Part shown: one piece after another, positions 1 to 5,629 of the stretch | How positions within the stretch are numbered: position 1 is the stretch's first letter | Layout of the letters: every line of letters starts with the position of its first letter | NCBI GenBank assembly: GCA_023458355.1 | Contig: JAEWZS010000040.1 | Coordinates: 1 to 6,801, forward strand | Length of the DNA: 6,801 nt | Source: Bacillota bacterium | GTDB taxonomy: Bacteria; Bacillota; Clostridia; Christensenellales; CAG-138 | Direction: 5' to 3' | Program-made: the position numbers and the translations under genes | The notes under the pieces: model-generated | Seen by the model: the letters and a program-made list of their open reading frames with translations, nothing else | Told to the model about the DNA's origin: nothing | The model's database searches: none

Positions 1-43
1 GGTATGGGGTCACGGCTATAAAATGGAGGGGAAAGTTAAATGA
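1..43 (+). CDS. Response regulator, OmpR/PhoB family, C-terminal end only (partial)
   Basis: Only the last 13 codons are present, with the first complete codon at base 2 and a TGA stop at 41-43. They read VWGHGYKME followed by GKVK. A V-W/R-G-x-G-Y-K ending is the hallmark of the C-terminal beta-hairpin of the winged-helix DNA-binding domain in OmpR/PhoB-type response regulators. The stop overlaps the start codon of the downstream histidine kinase (ATGA at 40-43), the usual layout for a cognate regulator-sensor pair translated by coupling. The gene would therefore encode the DNA-binding partner phosphorylated by the next gene product. The receiver domain lies outside the window, so its targets cannot be judged. 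The family call rests on a short but very characteristic motif. Confidence 0.85.
   Translation, partial: VWGHGYKMEGKVK
25..31 (+). promoter_or_regulatory. Ribosome binding site of the histidine kinase gene
   Basis: GGAGGGG lies 8 bases before the ATG at 40, inside the last codons of the response regulator. It supports this start and shows that the sensor is translated from the same message as its regulator. Confidence 0.8.
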
Positions 44-1611
44 AAACGAAGCTCACGAACCGTTTTTATGTGAAAGCCTTGGCGGTGGGGTTGTTTACAG
101 CCATGGTGCTTGGTGAGGCGGCCTGCCTTTTTTTGCTGGCGCTGTTGAACCTATCCGAACAGAATGGCCATATCTCTTTTGCACCATGGCTCGCTGAAAC
201 GGTGGTACGGTTTAGGGGCTCGGAAGGTGCGCTGTACGCAATCTTGATTGCGCTAATCGTTATGGGTATCGCTCTGTTTGTGTTTTTGATGTGCGCATCA
301 GGCAGGCGCGAGGGGCACGAGGAGGTTGTACCTTCGAGGCTCGACCGCGTTCCGTTCGACTTCCTCGCGGCGCTTTCGTTGCTTGCGTGGGCGGGGCTAT
401 TCTTTCTCCTGCGATGGCTTTTTGAAGTTTTTGAAAGCTATGTGCTATTGCCTGTGGGAGCTGTTCTTGTAGCCGCAACCCTTATCGCACTCATGCTTTG
501 TATGACGTTTGCTTCGCGCGTTAAAACGGGTACATTTTGGAGCAATAATATCATAACCTTCGTTTTGGTTTTCCTATGGCGCTGTATGAAATTTATAGGG
601 CGTTGTGTGTATGCCTTATATAGAAATGCGGGCGTTTTGTGGAGGGCTGTGCTCATCTATTTCGCACTCCAAGTAGTTCAGTTGTTTGTATTTCGTTCTC
701 TCTTTTACAACCCATACACCCCGGTGCCGTTTTTGTTGCTGTTGATAGCGGGATTTGCCGCCGTATGTATGGTCGCATTGCAGCTTCGCCGTCTCGAAAA
801 AGGGGCTTTAGCGCTTGCAAAGGGGCATGTTGAAGATCATATTGATACAAAATATATGCTTCCTACGCTAAAAAAGCACGCGGAAAACCTCAACAGCATC
901 GCAAGCGGGATGAACCGCGTGGTTGAAGCGCGCATGAAAAGCGAGCGCATGAAGACCGACCTTATCACCAACGTATCGCACGATCTTAAAACGCCGCTCA
1001 CCTCTATTATCAACTATATAGACCTTTTGCTAAAAGAGCCCGAAGGTGAAAATGCTAAGGAGTACCTCGATGTCTTAGCGCGGCAGGCGCAAAAACTTAA
1101 AAAGCTTACTACAGATGTTGTAGAGGCCTCCAAAGCGTCGAGCGGTGCGCTTCTTGCGACGCTTGAGCCCACAGACGCCGCTGAGCTCATGCATCAAAGC
1201 ATGGCCGAGTATTCCGAAAGGTTTGCAGTTGCAGCGCTCACCCCGCAGGTGAAAGCACAGGATGGGCTTAAGAATATCCTGGCGGACGGCAGGCTTTTGT
1301 GGCGTGTGCTCGACAACCTTTTGAGCAATGTCGTAAAGTATTCTCTCCCGTCTACGCGCGTTTACTGCGAGGCGCAAAACGCGGGTGATAAGGTGTTGAT
1401 CACGATTAAGAACATTTCGCGTGAACCCTTAAACGCGCCGCTTGACGAGCTTACGGAACGCTTCACGCGCGGCGATGCCTCCCGCGCAAGCGAGGGGAGC
1501 GGCCTCGGGCTATCCATCGCAAAAAGCCTTACGGAGCTGCAGCACGGGAGCCTGAGTTTAAGCGCAGACGGAGACCTGTTTAAGGCGGAGTTGCGGTTCC
1601 CGGTAGTGTAA
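40..1611 (+). CDS. Membrane sensor histidine kinase of a two-component system
   Basis: This is a 523-residue sensor kinase, autophosphorylating on a histidine and passing the phosphate to the OmpR-type regulator just upstream. The N-terminal half is very hydrophobic, with about six to seven predicted membrane segments (near residues 11-37, 64-85, 108-128, 134-157, 170-190, 199-222, 229-248). There is no large extracellular sensor domain, so the signal is probably sensed in or at the membrane. A HAMP-like linker follows (about 248-305). The H box contains H314 in NVSHDLKTPL, the N box is LDNLLSN (D425, N426, N430), and the G2 box is GSGLGL (486-491), preceded by an ERF.RGD stretch (473-479). 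The G1 box is atypical: N458 and S460 stand where Asp and Gly of DxG are usual. The start is fixed by a good SD and by the ATGA overlap. The ligand cannot be read from the sequence. Confidence 0.95.
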   Translation: MKTKLTNRFYVKALAVGLFTAMVLGEAACLFLLALLNLSEQNGHISFAPWLAETVVRFRGSEGALYAILIALIVMGIALFVFLMCASGRREGHEEVVPSRLDRVPFDFLAALSLLAWAGLFFLLRWLFEVFESYVLLPVGAVLVAATLIALMLCMTFASRVKTGTFWSNNIITFVLVFLWRCMKFIGRCVYALYRNAGVLWRAVLIYFALQVVQLFVFRSLFYNPYTPVPFLLLLIAGFAAVCMVALQLRRLEKGALALAKGHVEDHIDTKYMLPTLKKHAENLNSIASGMNRVVEARMKSERMKTDLITNVSHDLKTPLTSIINYIDLLLKEPEGENAKEYLDVLARQAQKLKKLTTDVVEASKASSGALLATLEPTDAAELMHQSMAEYSERFAVAALTPQVKAQDGLKNILADGRLLWRVLDNLLSNVVKYSLPSTRVYCEAQNAGDKVLITIKNISREPLNAPLDELTERFTRGDASRASEGSGLGLSIAKSLTELQHGSLSLSADGDLFKAELRFPVV

Positions 1612-1623
1612 AGTAATTTATCG

Positions 1624-1653
1624 CTGTCATTTTCCTTTCGGTTACAGTATAAT
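1624..1653 (+). promoter_or_regulatory. Probable sigma-A-type promoter of the tauE-like/M42 unit
   Basis: An exact TATAAT -10 box lies at 1648-1653. The best -35 candidate is CTGTCA at 1624-1629 (four of six matches to TTGACA), with an 18-base spacer. Transcription would begin near 1659-1661, only about 16 bases before the ATG at 1677. The -35 is weak, which fits a promoter that is regulated or helped by an activator. The -10 box sits inside the loop region of a perfect inverted repeat. Confidence 0.65.
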
Positions 1654-1667
1654 GGATAACCGAAAGG
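1634..1667 (+). repeat. Perfect 11-bp inverted repeat around the -10 box, possible operator or RNA switch
   Basis: The arms are CCTTTCGGTTA (1634-1644) and TAACCGAAAGG (1657-1667), perfect complements separated by 12 bases that contain TATAAT. There is no T-run on either side on either strand, so this does not look like an intrinsic terminator. A dimeric regulator bound here would cover the -10 box. In RNA that reads through from the kinase gene, the left arm would also pair with GAAAGG (1662-1667), the likely SD of the next gene. Both roles are inferred; the repeat itself is certain. Confidence 0.8.
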
Positions 1668-1676
1668 TCGTGCGAA

Positions 1677-2423
1677 ATGCGCTGGTATTTTGTCGTTTTA
1701 TTACTTTCTGAGATCGTCGAGGGTTTTGCGGGATTTGGGTCCACTGCGATCGCTTTGCCGTTTCTTGCTATAGCGATGGATGTGGGTGAAGGCATTGCTA
1801 TACTAGGAGCCAATGCGTTTGTTGTGTCTATCGTATTAACCTTTACGCAGCTCAAAAAGATCAACTGGAAAGAATTTGTAAAGATTACGCTCCTTGTCGT
1901 ACCGCTTCTGCCTTTGGGTATATTGGCTTTTGGGGCGTTGAGCCGTTACCAAGCTGTACTTAAGCTGGTGCTCGGCTGCGTTATTATGCTCGTAGGAACG
2001 TATTACTGTTATTTCGGCTTTGTGAAAAAGAAGGAGCCCAGGTCGCTTTCAAAACCTGTGCAGATCGCAGCGCTCATAGGCGGTGCAGCGCTGCAGGGAA
2101 TGTTTTCCACGGGAGGCGCACTCATAACGCTGTACGCTTCCGAGCGTATGCGTGACAAGGGCGAGTTTCGAGCCACCATGAGCGCTATGTGGCTTGCAGT
2201 AAATGCGGTGGCGATTCCGCTTCGCGTGGTATTCCTTGATGTATACACAAATCAAGTCTGGATTAATGCAGCAAAAGCGTTGCCGTTTGCATTGGGCGGC
2301 CTTTTTATTGGAATGCTGCTCCATAAAAAAATCGACAACGGTGGCTTTCGTAAAGCCATTTATGTGATCCTTCTTGCGGGCGGTATCGCGTCCACAATTC
2401 ATACGCTCACTTCTATATTGTAA
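1677..2423 (+). CDS. TauE/SafE-family membrane transporter (sulfite exporter-like, DUF81)
   Basis: This is a 248-residue, highly hydrophobic protein with about seven to eight membrane segments. It matches the TauE/SafE family, whose studied members move sulfur-containing or small organic anions such as sulfite, sulfoacetate or other carboxylates; the substrate here is unknown. The internal duplication typical of the family is visible: EGFAGFGSTAIALPFL (15-30) in the first half and QGMFSTGGALITLYASE (140-156) in the second, each at the start of a half. A charged loop near 117-127 (VKKKEPR) separates the halves, and a conserved-looking ERMRDKGEFRAT segment follows the second motif. The length is close to the family norm. 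The ATG at 1677 is chosen because GAAAGG lies 9 bases upstream and no in-frame ATG, GTG or TTG occurs between it and the stop at 1650. It is followed after 18 bases by the peptidase gene, so the two are probably co-transcribed. Confidence 0.88.
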   Translation: MRWYFVVLLLSEIVEGFAGFGSTAIALPFLAIAMDVGEGIAILGANAFVVSIVLTFTQLKKINWKEFVKITLLVVPLLPLGILAFGALSRYQAVLKLVLGCVIMLVGTYYCYFGFVKKKEPRSLSKPVQIAALIGGAALQGMFSTGGALITLYASERMRDKGEFRATMSAMWLAVNAVAIPLRVVFLDVYTNQVWINAAKALPFALGGLFIGMLLHKKIDNGGFRKAIYVILLAGGIASTIHTLTSIL

Positions 2424-2431
2424 AATGATTC

Positions 2432-2437
2432 GGAGGG
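2432..2437 (+). promoter_or_regulatory. Ribosome binding site of the M42 peptidase gene
   Basis: GGAGGG lies 4 bases before the ATG at 2442, within the 18-base gap after the transporter stop. No promoter fits in that gap, so the peptidase gene depends on upstream transcription. Confidence 0.75.
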
Positions 2438-2441
2438 TATT

Positions 2442-3461
2442 ATGGAGTACATTTTAAGTCAACTCAAAAATTTGACCGCTATTCCGAGCCCCACGGGCTA
2501 CACCATCGAAGCTGCGCGCTATGTAATAGGCGAGCTTACACGCCTCGGTTTTTCACCAAGGCTCACCAACAAAGGCTGCGTGATCTGCACCGTTGGTGGG
2601 GAAGGCAACCCCGTGCTCGTAAGCGCACACCTCGATACGCTTGGAGGAATGGTGGCGGAGGTGAAGGGGAACGGCAGGCTTCGCCTTACAAGGGTTGGAG
2701 GATTGCAGGCCAATAACGTGGAAACGGAAAACGCTGTGGTCATTACGCGTTTTGGCAAAACCTACACCGGATGCATGCAGATGAACGATCCCTCCGCACA
2801 CGTCAATACAGAATATGCCGATCAGAAGCGGGATTTTAAAGGCATGCAGCTTGTGCTCGACGAGCGTGTGAAATCAGTAGAGGATGTAAAAAACCTGGGT
2901 ATAGCAACGGGCGATTATGTTTGTTTCGATCCGCGCACTATTATAACGGAAAGCGGCTACATCAAAAGCCGTTTCCTGGATGATAAGCTCAGCGCCGCCA
3001 TTTTACTCGGGTTGGCAAAGCATGTGAAAGAAAACAATTGCAAGCTTGACCGCAGAATCGATTTGTTTTTCAGCGTCTACGAAGAGGTAGGGCATGGCTG
3101 CTCCTCAGGCTTCCCCGAGGACATCGAGGAGGTTTTGTGCGTGGATATGGGCTGCGTGGGTGAAGGGCTTGCGTGCGATGAACATCAGGTGAGCATCTGC
3201 GCGAAGGATTCCAGTGGCCCCTACGATTATGAAACCACCACCGCGCTCATCCGTATCGCCAAAGAAAATCAACTCGATTATGCCGTAGATATCTATCCCT
3301 CTTACGGTTCGGATGCCGGTGCCGCGCTTAGCGCGGGTGCGGATGTGCGCCACGCACTAATAGGTGCGGGCGTGTACGCTTCACATGGCTACGAGCGCTC
3401 GCATGTGGATGGCGTAAAGAACACCCTGAAACTTTTAAAGCTCTACCTGTGTAAAAAATAA
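2442..3461 (+). CDS. M42-family metallopeptidase (FrvX/glutamyl aminopeptidase-like)
   Basis: This is a 339-residue cytoplasmic, dinuclear-metal peptidase of family M42 (often annotated as glutamyl aminopeptidase, endoglucanase M or FrvX). Characterised relatives trim N-terminal residues from short peptides, often as large tetrahedral (TET) assemblies. Expected metal and catalytic residues are visible: H63 and D65 in SAHLDTLGG, D180/D181 in RFLDDK, the E214-E215 pair in EEVGHG, D235 in CVDMGC, and H315 in the ASHGYERSH segment (H321 is an alternative ligand). An N-terminal PSPTG motif (residues 15-19) is also usual for the family. The insert between the first His motif and the DD motif (roughly 70-160) corresponds to the M42 beta-barrel dimerisation domain. 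There is no signal peptide. The length is normal and all key residues are present, so the enzyme is probably active. The tight link to the TauE-like transporter suggests a joint task that cannot be named from sequence alone. Confidence 0.93.
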   Translation: MEYILSQLKNLTAIPSPTGYTIEAARYVIGELTRLGFSPRLTNKGCVICTVGGEGNPVLVSAHLDTLGGMVAEVKGNGRLRLTRVGGLQANNVETENAVVITRFGKTYTGCMQMNDPSAHVNTEYADQKRDFKGMQLVLDERVKSVEDVKNLGIATGDYVCFDPRTIITESGYIKSRFLDDKLSAAILLGLAKHVKENNCKLDRRIDLFFSVYEEVGHGCSSGFPEDIEEVLCVDMGCVGEGLACDEHQVSICAKDSSGPYDYETTTALIRIAKENQLDYAVDIYPSYGSDAGAALSAGADVRHALIGAGVYASHGYERSHVDGVKNTLKLLKLYLCKK

Positions 3462-3500
3462 TATATAATCATTTTCTCCCATTAGATTGTTAAAAACCTA

Positions 3501-3529
3501 TTGCATTATTATGGCAGTACCGTTATAAT
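3501..3529 (+). promoter_or_regulatory. Probable promoter of the small ORF and ABC operon
   Basis: The exact -10 box TATAAT is at 3524-3529. TTGCAT at 3501-3506 is the -35 candidate, with the optimal 17-base spacer. The surrounding DNA is A+T-rich compared with the genes. Transcription would start near 3536, giving a leader of about 40 bases before the small ORF and about 250 before the ABC start codon. Confidence 0.72.
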
Positions 3530-3561
3530 TGTTTTTGGCTATGCAGCCGAAGATAAAGCAG

Positions 3562-3569
3562 AAAGGAGG
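3562..3569 (+). promoter_or_regulatory. Perfect Shine-Dalgarno sequence of the small ORF
   Basis: AAAGGAGG ends 8 bases before the ATG at 3578. A consensus SD with ideal spacing is the main reason for treating this short ORF as translated. An in-frame GTG at 3572 is only 2 bases from the SD and is an unlikely start. Confidence 0.8.
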
Positions 3570-3577
3570 CCGTGAAC

Positions 3578-3694
3578 ATGAAAAACCGCGTTTTTGAGAT
3601 CAAAGCCCTTACCCGTGTCGGGATTGGGGGAGGTATGTCCTTTTTGGCCCCGTCGGGAACGAATGTCACACGGCCTGTATACGAAAAGCGTTAA
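3578..3694 (+). CDS. 38-residue small ORF, candidate leader peptide of the ABC operon
   Basis: I do not recognise this peptide. It begins MKNRVFEIKA, has a glycine run at 16-19 (IGGGM), and ends TRPVYEKR. It is basic (about eight Lys/Arg against two Glu), not hydrophobic enough for a membrane segment, and has no signal peptide, no Cys and no His. It is supported by a consensus SD with 8-base spacing and a TATAAT promoter about 50 bases upstream. Its stop at 3692-3694 lies 23 bases before an intrinsic terminator, and the next gene encodes a heterodimeric ABC exporter half. In Bacillus subtilis the bmrCD exporter genes are preceded by the small ORF bmrB, whose translation controls a terminator when ribosome-targeting drugs are present. 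The position here matches that logic, though I cannot claim sequence similarity. Alternatively it is a free-standing small protein gene with its own terminator. Confidence 0.68.
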   Translation: MKNRVFEIKALTRVGIGGGMSFLAPSGTNVTRPVYEKR

Positions 3695-3717
3695 CATTCT
3701 TTGTTGAGGTTATTCGT

Positions 3718-3753
3718 AACGACCATGGACGCGTTCCATGGTCGTTTTATTTT
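3718..3753 (+). terminator. Strong intrinsic terminator between the small ORF and ABC gene
   Basis: AACGACCATGGA (3718-3729) and TCCATGGTCGTT (3735-3746) form a perfect 12-bp stem with a 5-base CGCGT loop, followed by a T-rich tail (TTATTTTAT). It lies on the coding strand between a promoter and the ABC operon, so it must be read through for the exporter to be expressed from that promoter. A smaller hairpin, GTTA-TTCG-TAAC (3709-3720), shares bases 3718-3720 with the 5' arm and could compete slightly at its foot. Confidence 0.88.
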
Positions 3754-3770
3754 ATCCTGTATGGCAATTT

Positions 3771-3778
3771 GGAGGTGA
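3771..3778 (+). promoter_or_regulatory. Ribosome binding site that fixes a TTG start
   Basis: GGAGGTGA is a full match to the anti-SD end of 16S rRNA and lies 6 bases before TTG at 3785. The first in-frame ATG is codon 21, without a comparable SD, so TTG is the better start. Confidence 0.85.
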
Positions 3779-3784
3779 GAGAAC

Positions 3785-5629
3785 TTGGAAGGTTCTAACA
3801 ACAAGCAAGAAAATAAGCCTGTCGATTGGAAGGTCGTAAGGCTGATGATGAAGGGCAACAACTGGGGACTTGTGTTGGCTTCGGTATTACTCGTGGTGGC
3901 CATCGCCGCATCCTACTGCGGCCCGATACTTGTCAGCTTTACGGTGGACTATGTAATCGGCAGCGAGGAAGCAAACCTGCCCGTATTCATCATGAACTTT
4001 GTGGAAAGCAATGGCGGAAGAGAATTTTTAAGGAACAACCTGTACATCTGCGCGTTAGCACTCGTGCTATTCACACTTATAAACGGGCTTGCTACCTTTG
4101 GCCGCCGCTATTACACGGCCATTGCGAGCGAAGGTATCGCCAAAACGCTTCGTGACAAGCTTTACTGGCACTTGCAGTCCGTTCCCTACGATTATTACAA
4201 GCATGTGTCAACGGGCGATCTCGTGCAGCGCTGCACCTCGGATGTGGAAACGATACGTCGTTTCATATCGCAGCAGCTTCTTGAAATACTTCGTACGCTC
4301 GTGATGGTGACGCTTGCTTGTGTTGTCATGTTTTCGCTCGATGTGCGTATGGCTGCCATTTCGGTGGTGCTTATGCCGTTTCTGACCGTGGTGTCTTTCG
4401 TCTATTTCCGTTATGTTCGCAAGTATTTTACGGCTTCGGACGAGGCGGAGGGGAAGCTAAGCGCCACCATTCAGGAAAACCTGACCGGTGTTCGCGTAGT
4501 ACGGGCATTTGGGCAGCAACACAGCGAGGTGGAGAAATTCACTGAAATCAACATGGATTTTCGCGAGAAAACCTATAAGCTCATAAGGCTCTTGGCGATA
4601 TACTGGGGCTCGACCGATGCGTTTGGCTATTTGCAGATCGGGCTTTCGCTCTTCGCGGGTATCTACTTTTGCGTCACCGATGGGATGACGCTCGGTACGC
4701 TCTTGATCTTCTCGTCCTTCACAGCGATGCTCACTTGGCCGGTACGTCAGCTTGGCCGCGTGCTTGCAGATCTTGGAAAAGCCACTGTTTCTCTTGGCAG
4801 GCTTGGTGAGATATTTGACCAGGAAACGGAAAAGGAGCCCGGAGCAGCGCTTACTTCACCTATTAGGGGCGAGATTGCGTTCAAAAATGTTTGCTTCGGC
4901 TACGATACCTACGACGACGTGCTCAAGGATATTTCCTTTACTGCGAAGCCCGGACAGACGGTGGCTATACTCGGCTCCACCGGAAGTGGTAAAACGAGCC
5001 TCGTACAGCTTCTTCAGCGTCTATATACCTGCACGAAGGGTGAGATACTGGTGGACGGCGTGAACATTAACGACATCGCGAGCGGGCACTTGAGGAAGAA
5101 CATCGGCATCGTTTTGCAGGAACCGTTCCTCTACTCGCGCACAATCCTCGAGAACATTCGCATTGCGGACCCTGCCTCAAGCGAAGCGGAAGTACATGAG
5201 AGCGCCCGCATAGCGGCTGTGCACGACGTAATTGAGAAATTTGACAACGGCTATGAGACCATGGTAGGCGAGCGCGGTGTAACGCTTTCAGGCGGTCAGA
5301 AACAACGCGTAGCCATCGCGCGGATGCTCATGCAAAAAGCGCCCATCATCATCTTCGACGATTCGATGAGCGCTGTCGATACCGAAACCGACGCTGCCAT
5401 TCGCACGGCCTTAAGGCACCGGCGCGAAAGTACCACTACATTTATCATCTCGCACCGTATTACCACGCTGTGCGAGGCGGACAACATACTCGTGCTCGAG
5501 CACGGTAAGCTTGTGCAGCAGGGTACGCATGAGGCTCTTCTAAAAGAGGAGGGGCTGTACAGGCGTATCGCCGAAATACAGAACATGCTCGAGGACGAAC
5601 TCAGGGAGGAAGGCGGTGAGGCGCGATGA
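3785..5629 (+). CDS. ABC exporter half-transporter, degenerate-site subunit (BmrC/LmrC/TM287-like)
   Basis: This 614-residue half-transporter fuses one ABC type-I exporter membrane domain (six helices, near 27-50, 84-105, 165-185, 188-208, 272-295, 300-320) to one ATPase domain (about 360-600). The ATPase motifs are an A-loop Tyr (Y373), Walker A GSTGSGKTS (397-405), Q-loop Q445 in VLQEPF, a canonical LSGGQ signature (501-505), Walker B IIIFDD (521-526), D-loop SAVD (529-532) and H-loop H557. The residue after the Walker B Asp is D526 rather than the usual catalytic Glu. In heterodimeric exporters such as BmrCD, LmrCD and TM287/288, the subunit with this Asp supplies the degenerate nucleotide site and also the canonical signature for its partner's active site. 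The gene directly downstream, overlapping by ATGA, encodes that partner. The pair probably exports drugs, lipids or peptides; the substrate cannot be read here. A TTG start is used. An upstream small ORF and terminator suggest expression control. Confidence 0.95.
   Translation: MEGSNNKQENKPVDWKVVRLMMKGNNWGLVLASVLLVVAIAASYCGPILVSFTVDYVIGSEEANLPVFIMNFVESNGGREFLRNNLYICALALVLFTLINGLATFGRRYYTAIASEGIAKTLRDKLYWHLQSVPYDYYKHVSTGDLVQRCTSDVETIRRFISQQLLEILRTLVMVTLACVVMFSLDVRMAAISVVLMPFLTVVSFVYFRYVRKYFTASDEAEGKLSATIQENLTGVRVVRAFGQQHSEVEKFTEINMDFREKTYKLIRLLAIYWGSTDAFGYLQIGLSLFAGIYFCVTDGMTLGTLLIFSSFTAMLTWPVRQLGRVLADLGKATVSLGRLGEIFDQETEKEPGAALTSPIRGEIAFKNVCFGYDTYDDVLKDISFTAKPGQTVAILGSTGSGKTSLVQLLQRLYTCTKGEILVDGVNINDIASGHLRKNIGIVLQEPFLYSRTILENIRIADPASSEAEVHESARIAAVHDVIEKFDNGYETMVGERGVTLSGGQKQRVAIARMLMQKAPIIIFDDSMSAVDTETDAAIRTALRHRRESTTTFIISHRITTLCEADNILVLEHGKLVQQGTHEALLKEEGLYRRIAEIQNMLEDELREEGGEAR

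Larger units (their letters stand above)
3462..3784 (+). promoter_or_regulatory. Leader region of the ABC exporter operon (promoter, small ORF, terminator)
   Basis: This 323-base stretch has no long gene but holds, in order, a promoter, a 38-codon ORF with a perfect SD, an intrinsic terminator and the SD of the ABC gene. I find no terminator hairpin directly behind the M42 gene, so upstream transcripts may also run into this leader and end at the hairpin at 3718. No believable promoter lies between the terminator and the ABC gene: the only -10-like string, TATCCT at 3753-3758, has no -35 and would put its -35 inside the terminator loop. The ABC genes therefore seem to depend on readthrough of the terminator, which is the layout of an attenuator. 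The fold-switching mechanism is inferred, not seen. Confidence 0.65.

Noticed and set aside
1075..1377. A 100-codon open frame on the minus strand inside the kinase gene
   Set aside because: It lies opposite the H-box to N-box region of the kinase and shows no family features.
1634..1667. Inverted repeat behind the kinase gene as an intrinsic terminator
   Set aside because: No T-run follows the stem on either strand, and the loop is 12 bases long and holds a -10 box.
3464..3469. A second exact TATAAT just behind the M42 stop codon
   Set aside because: The hexamer 17 bases upstream (CTCTAC at 3441-3446) does not resemble a -35 box and lies in the M42 coding end; the TATAAT at 3524 has a better partner and spacing.
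3537..3548. GGCT-ATGC-AGCC mini-hairpin at the start of the leader
   Set aside because: Only four base pairs, too little to claim a regulatory structure on its own.
3541..3597. An 18-codon ORF starting at ATG 3541 (MQPKIKQK...), overlapping the small ORF in another frame
   Set aside because: It has no SD, its ATG lies about 5 bases from the predicted transcript start, and it overlaps the well-supported start at 3578.
3461..3784. CRISPR array, tRNA or riboswitch in the only long intergenic region
   Set aside because: No repeated units, no cloverleaf-like arms and no riboswitch core that I recognise; the region is explained by promoter, small ORF and terminator.
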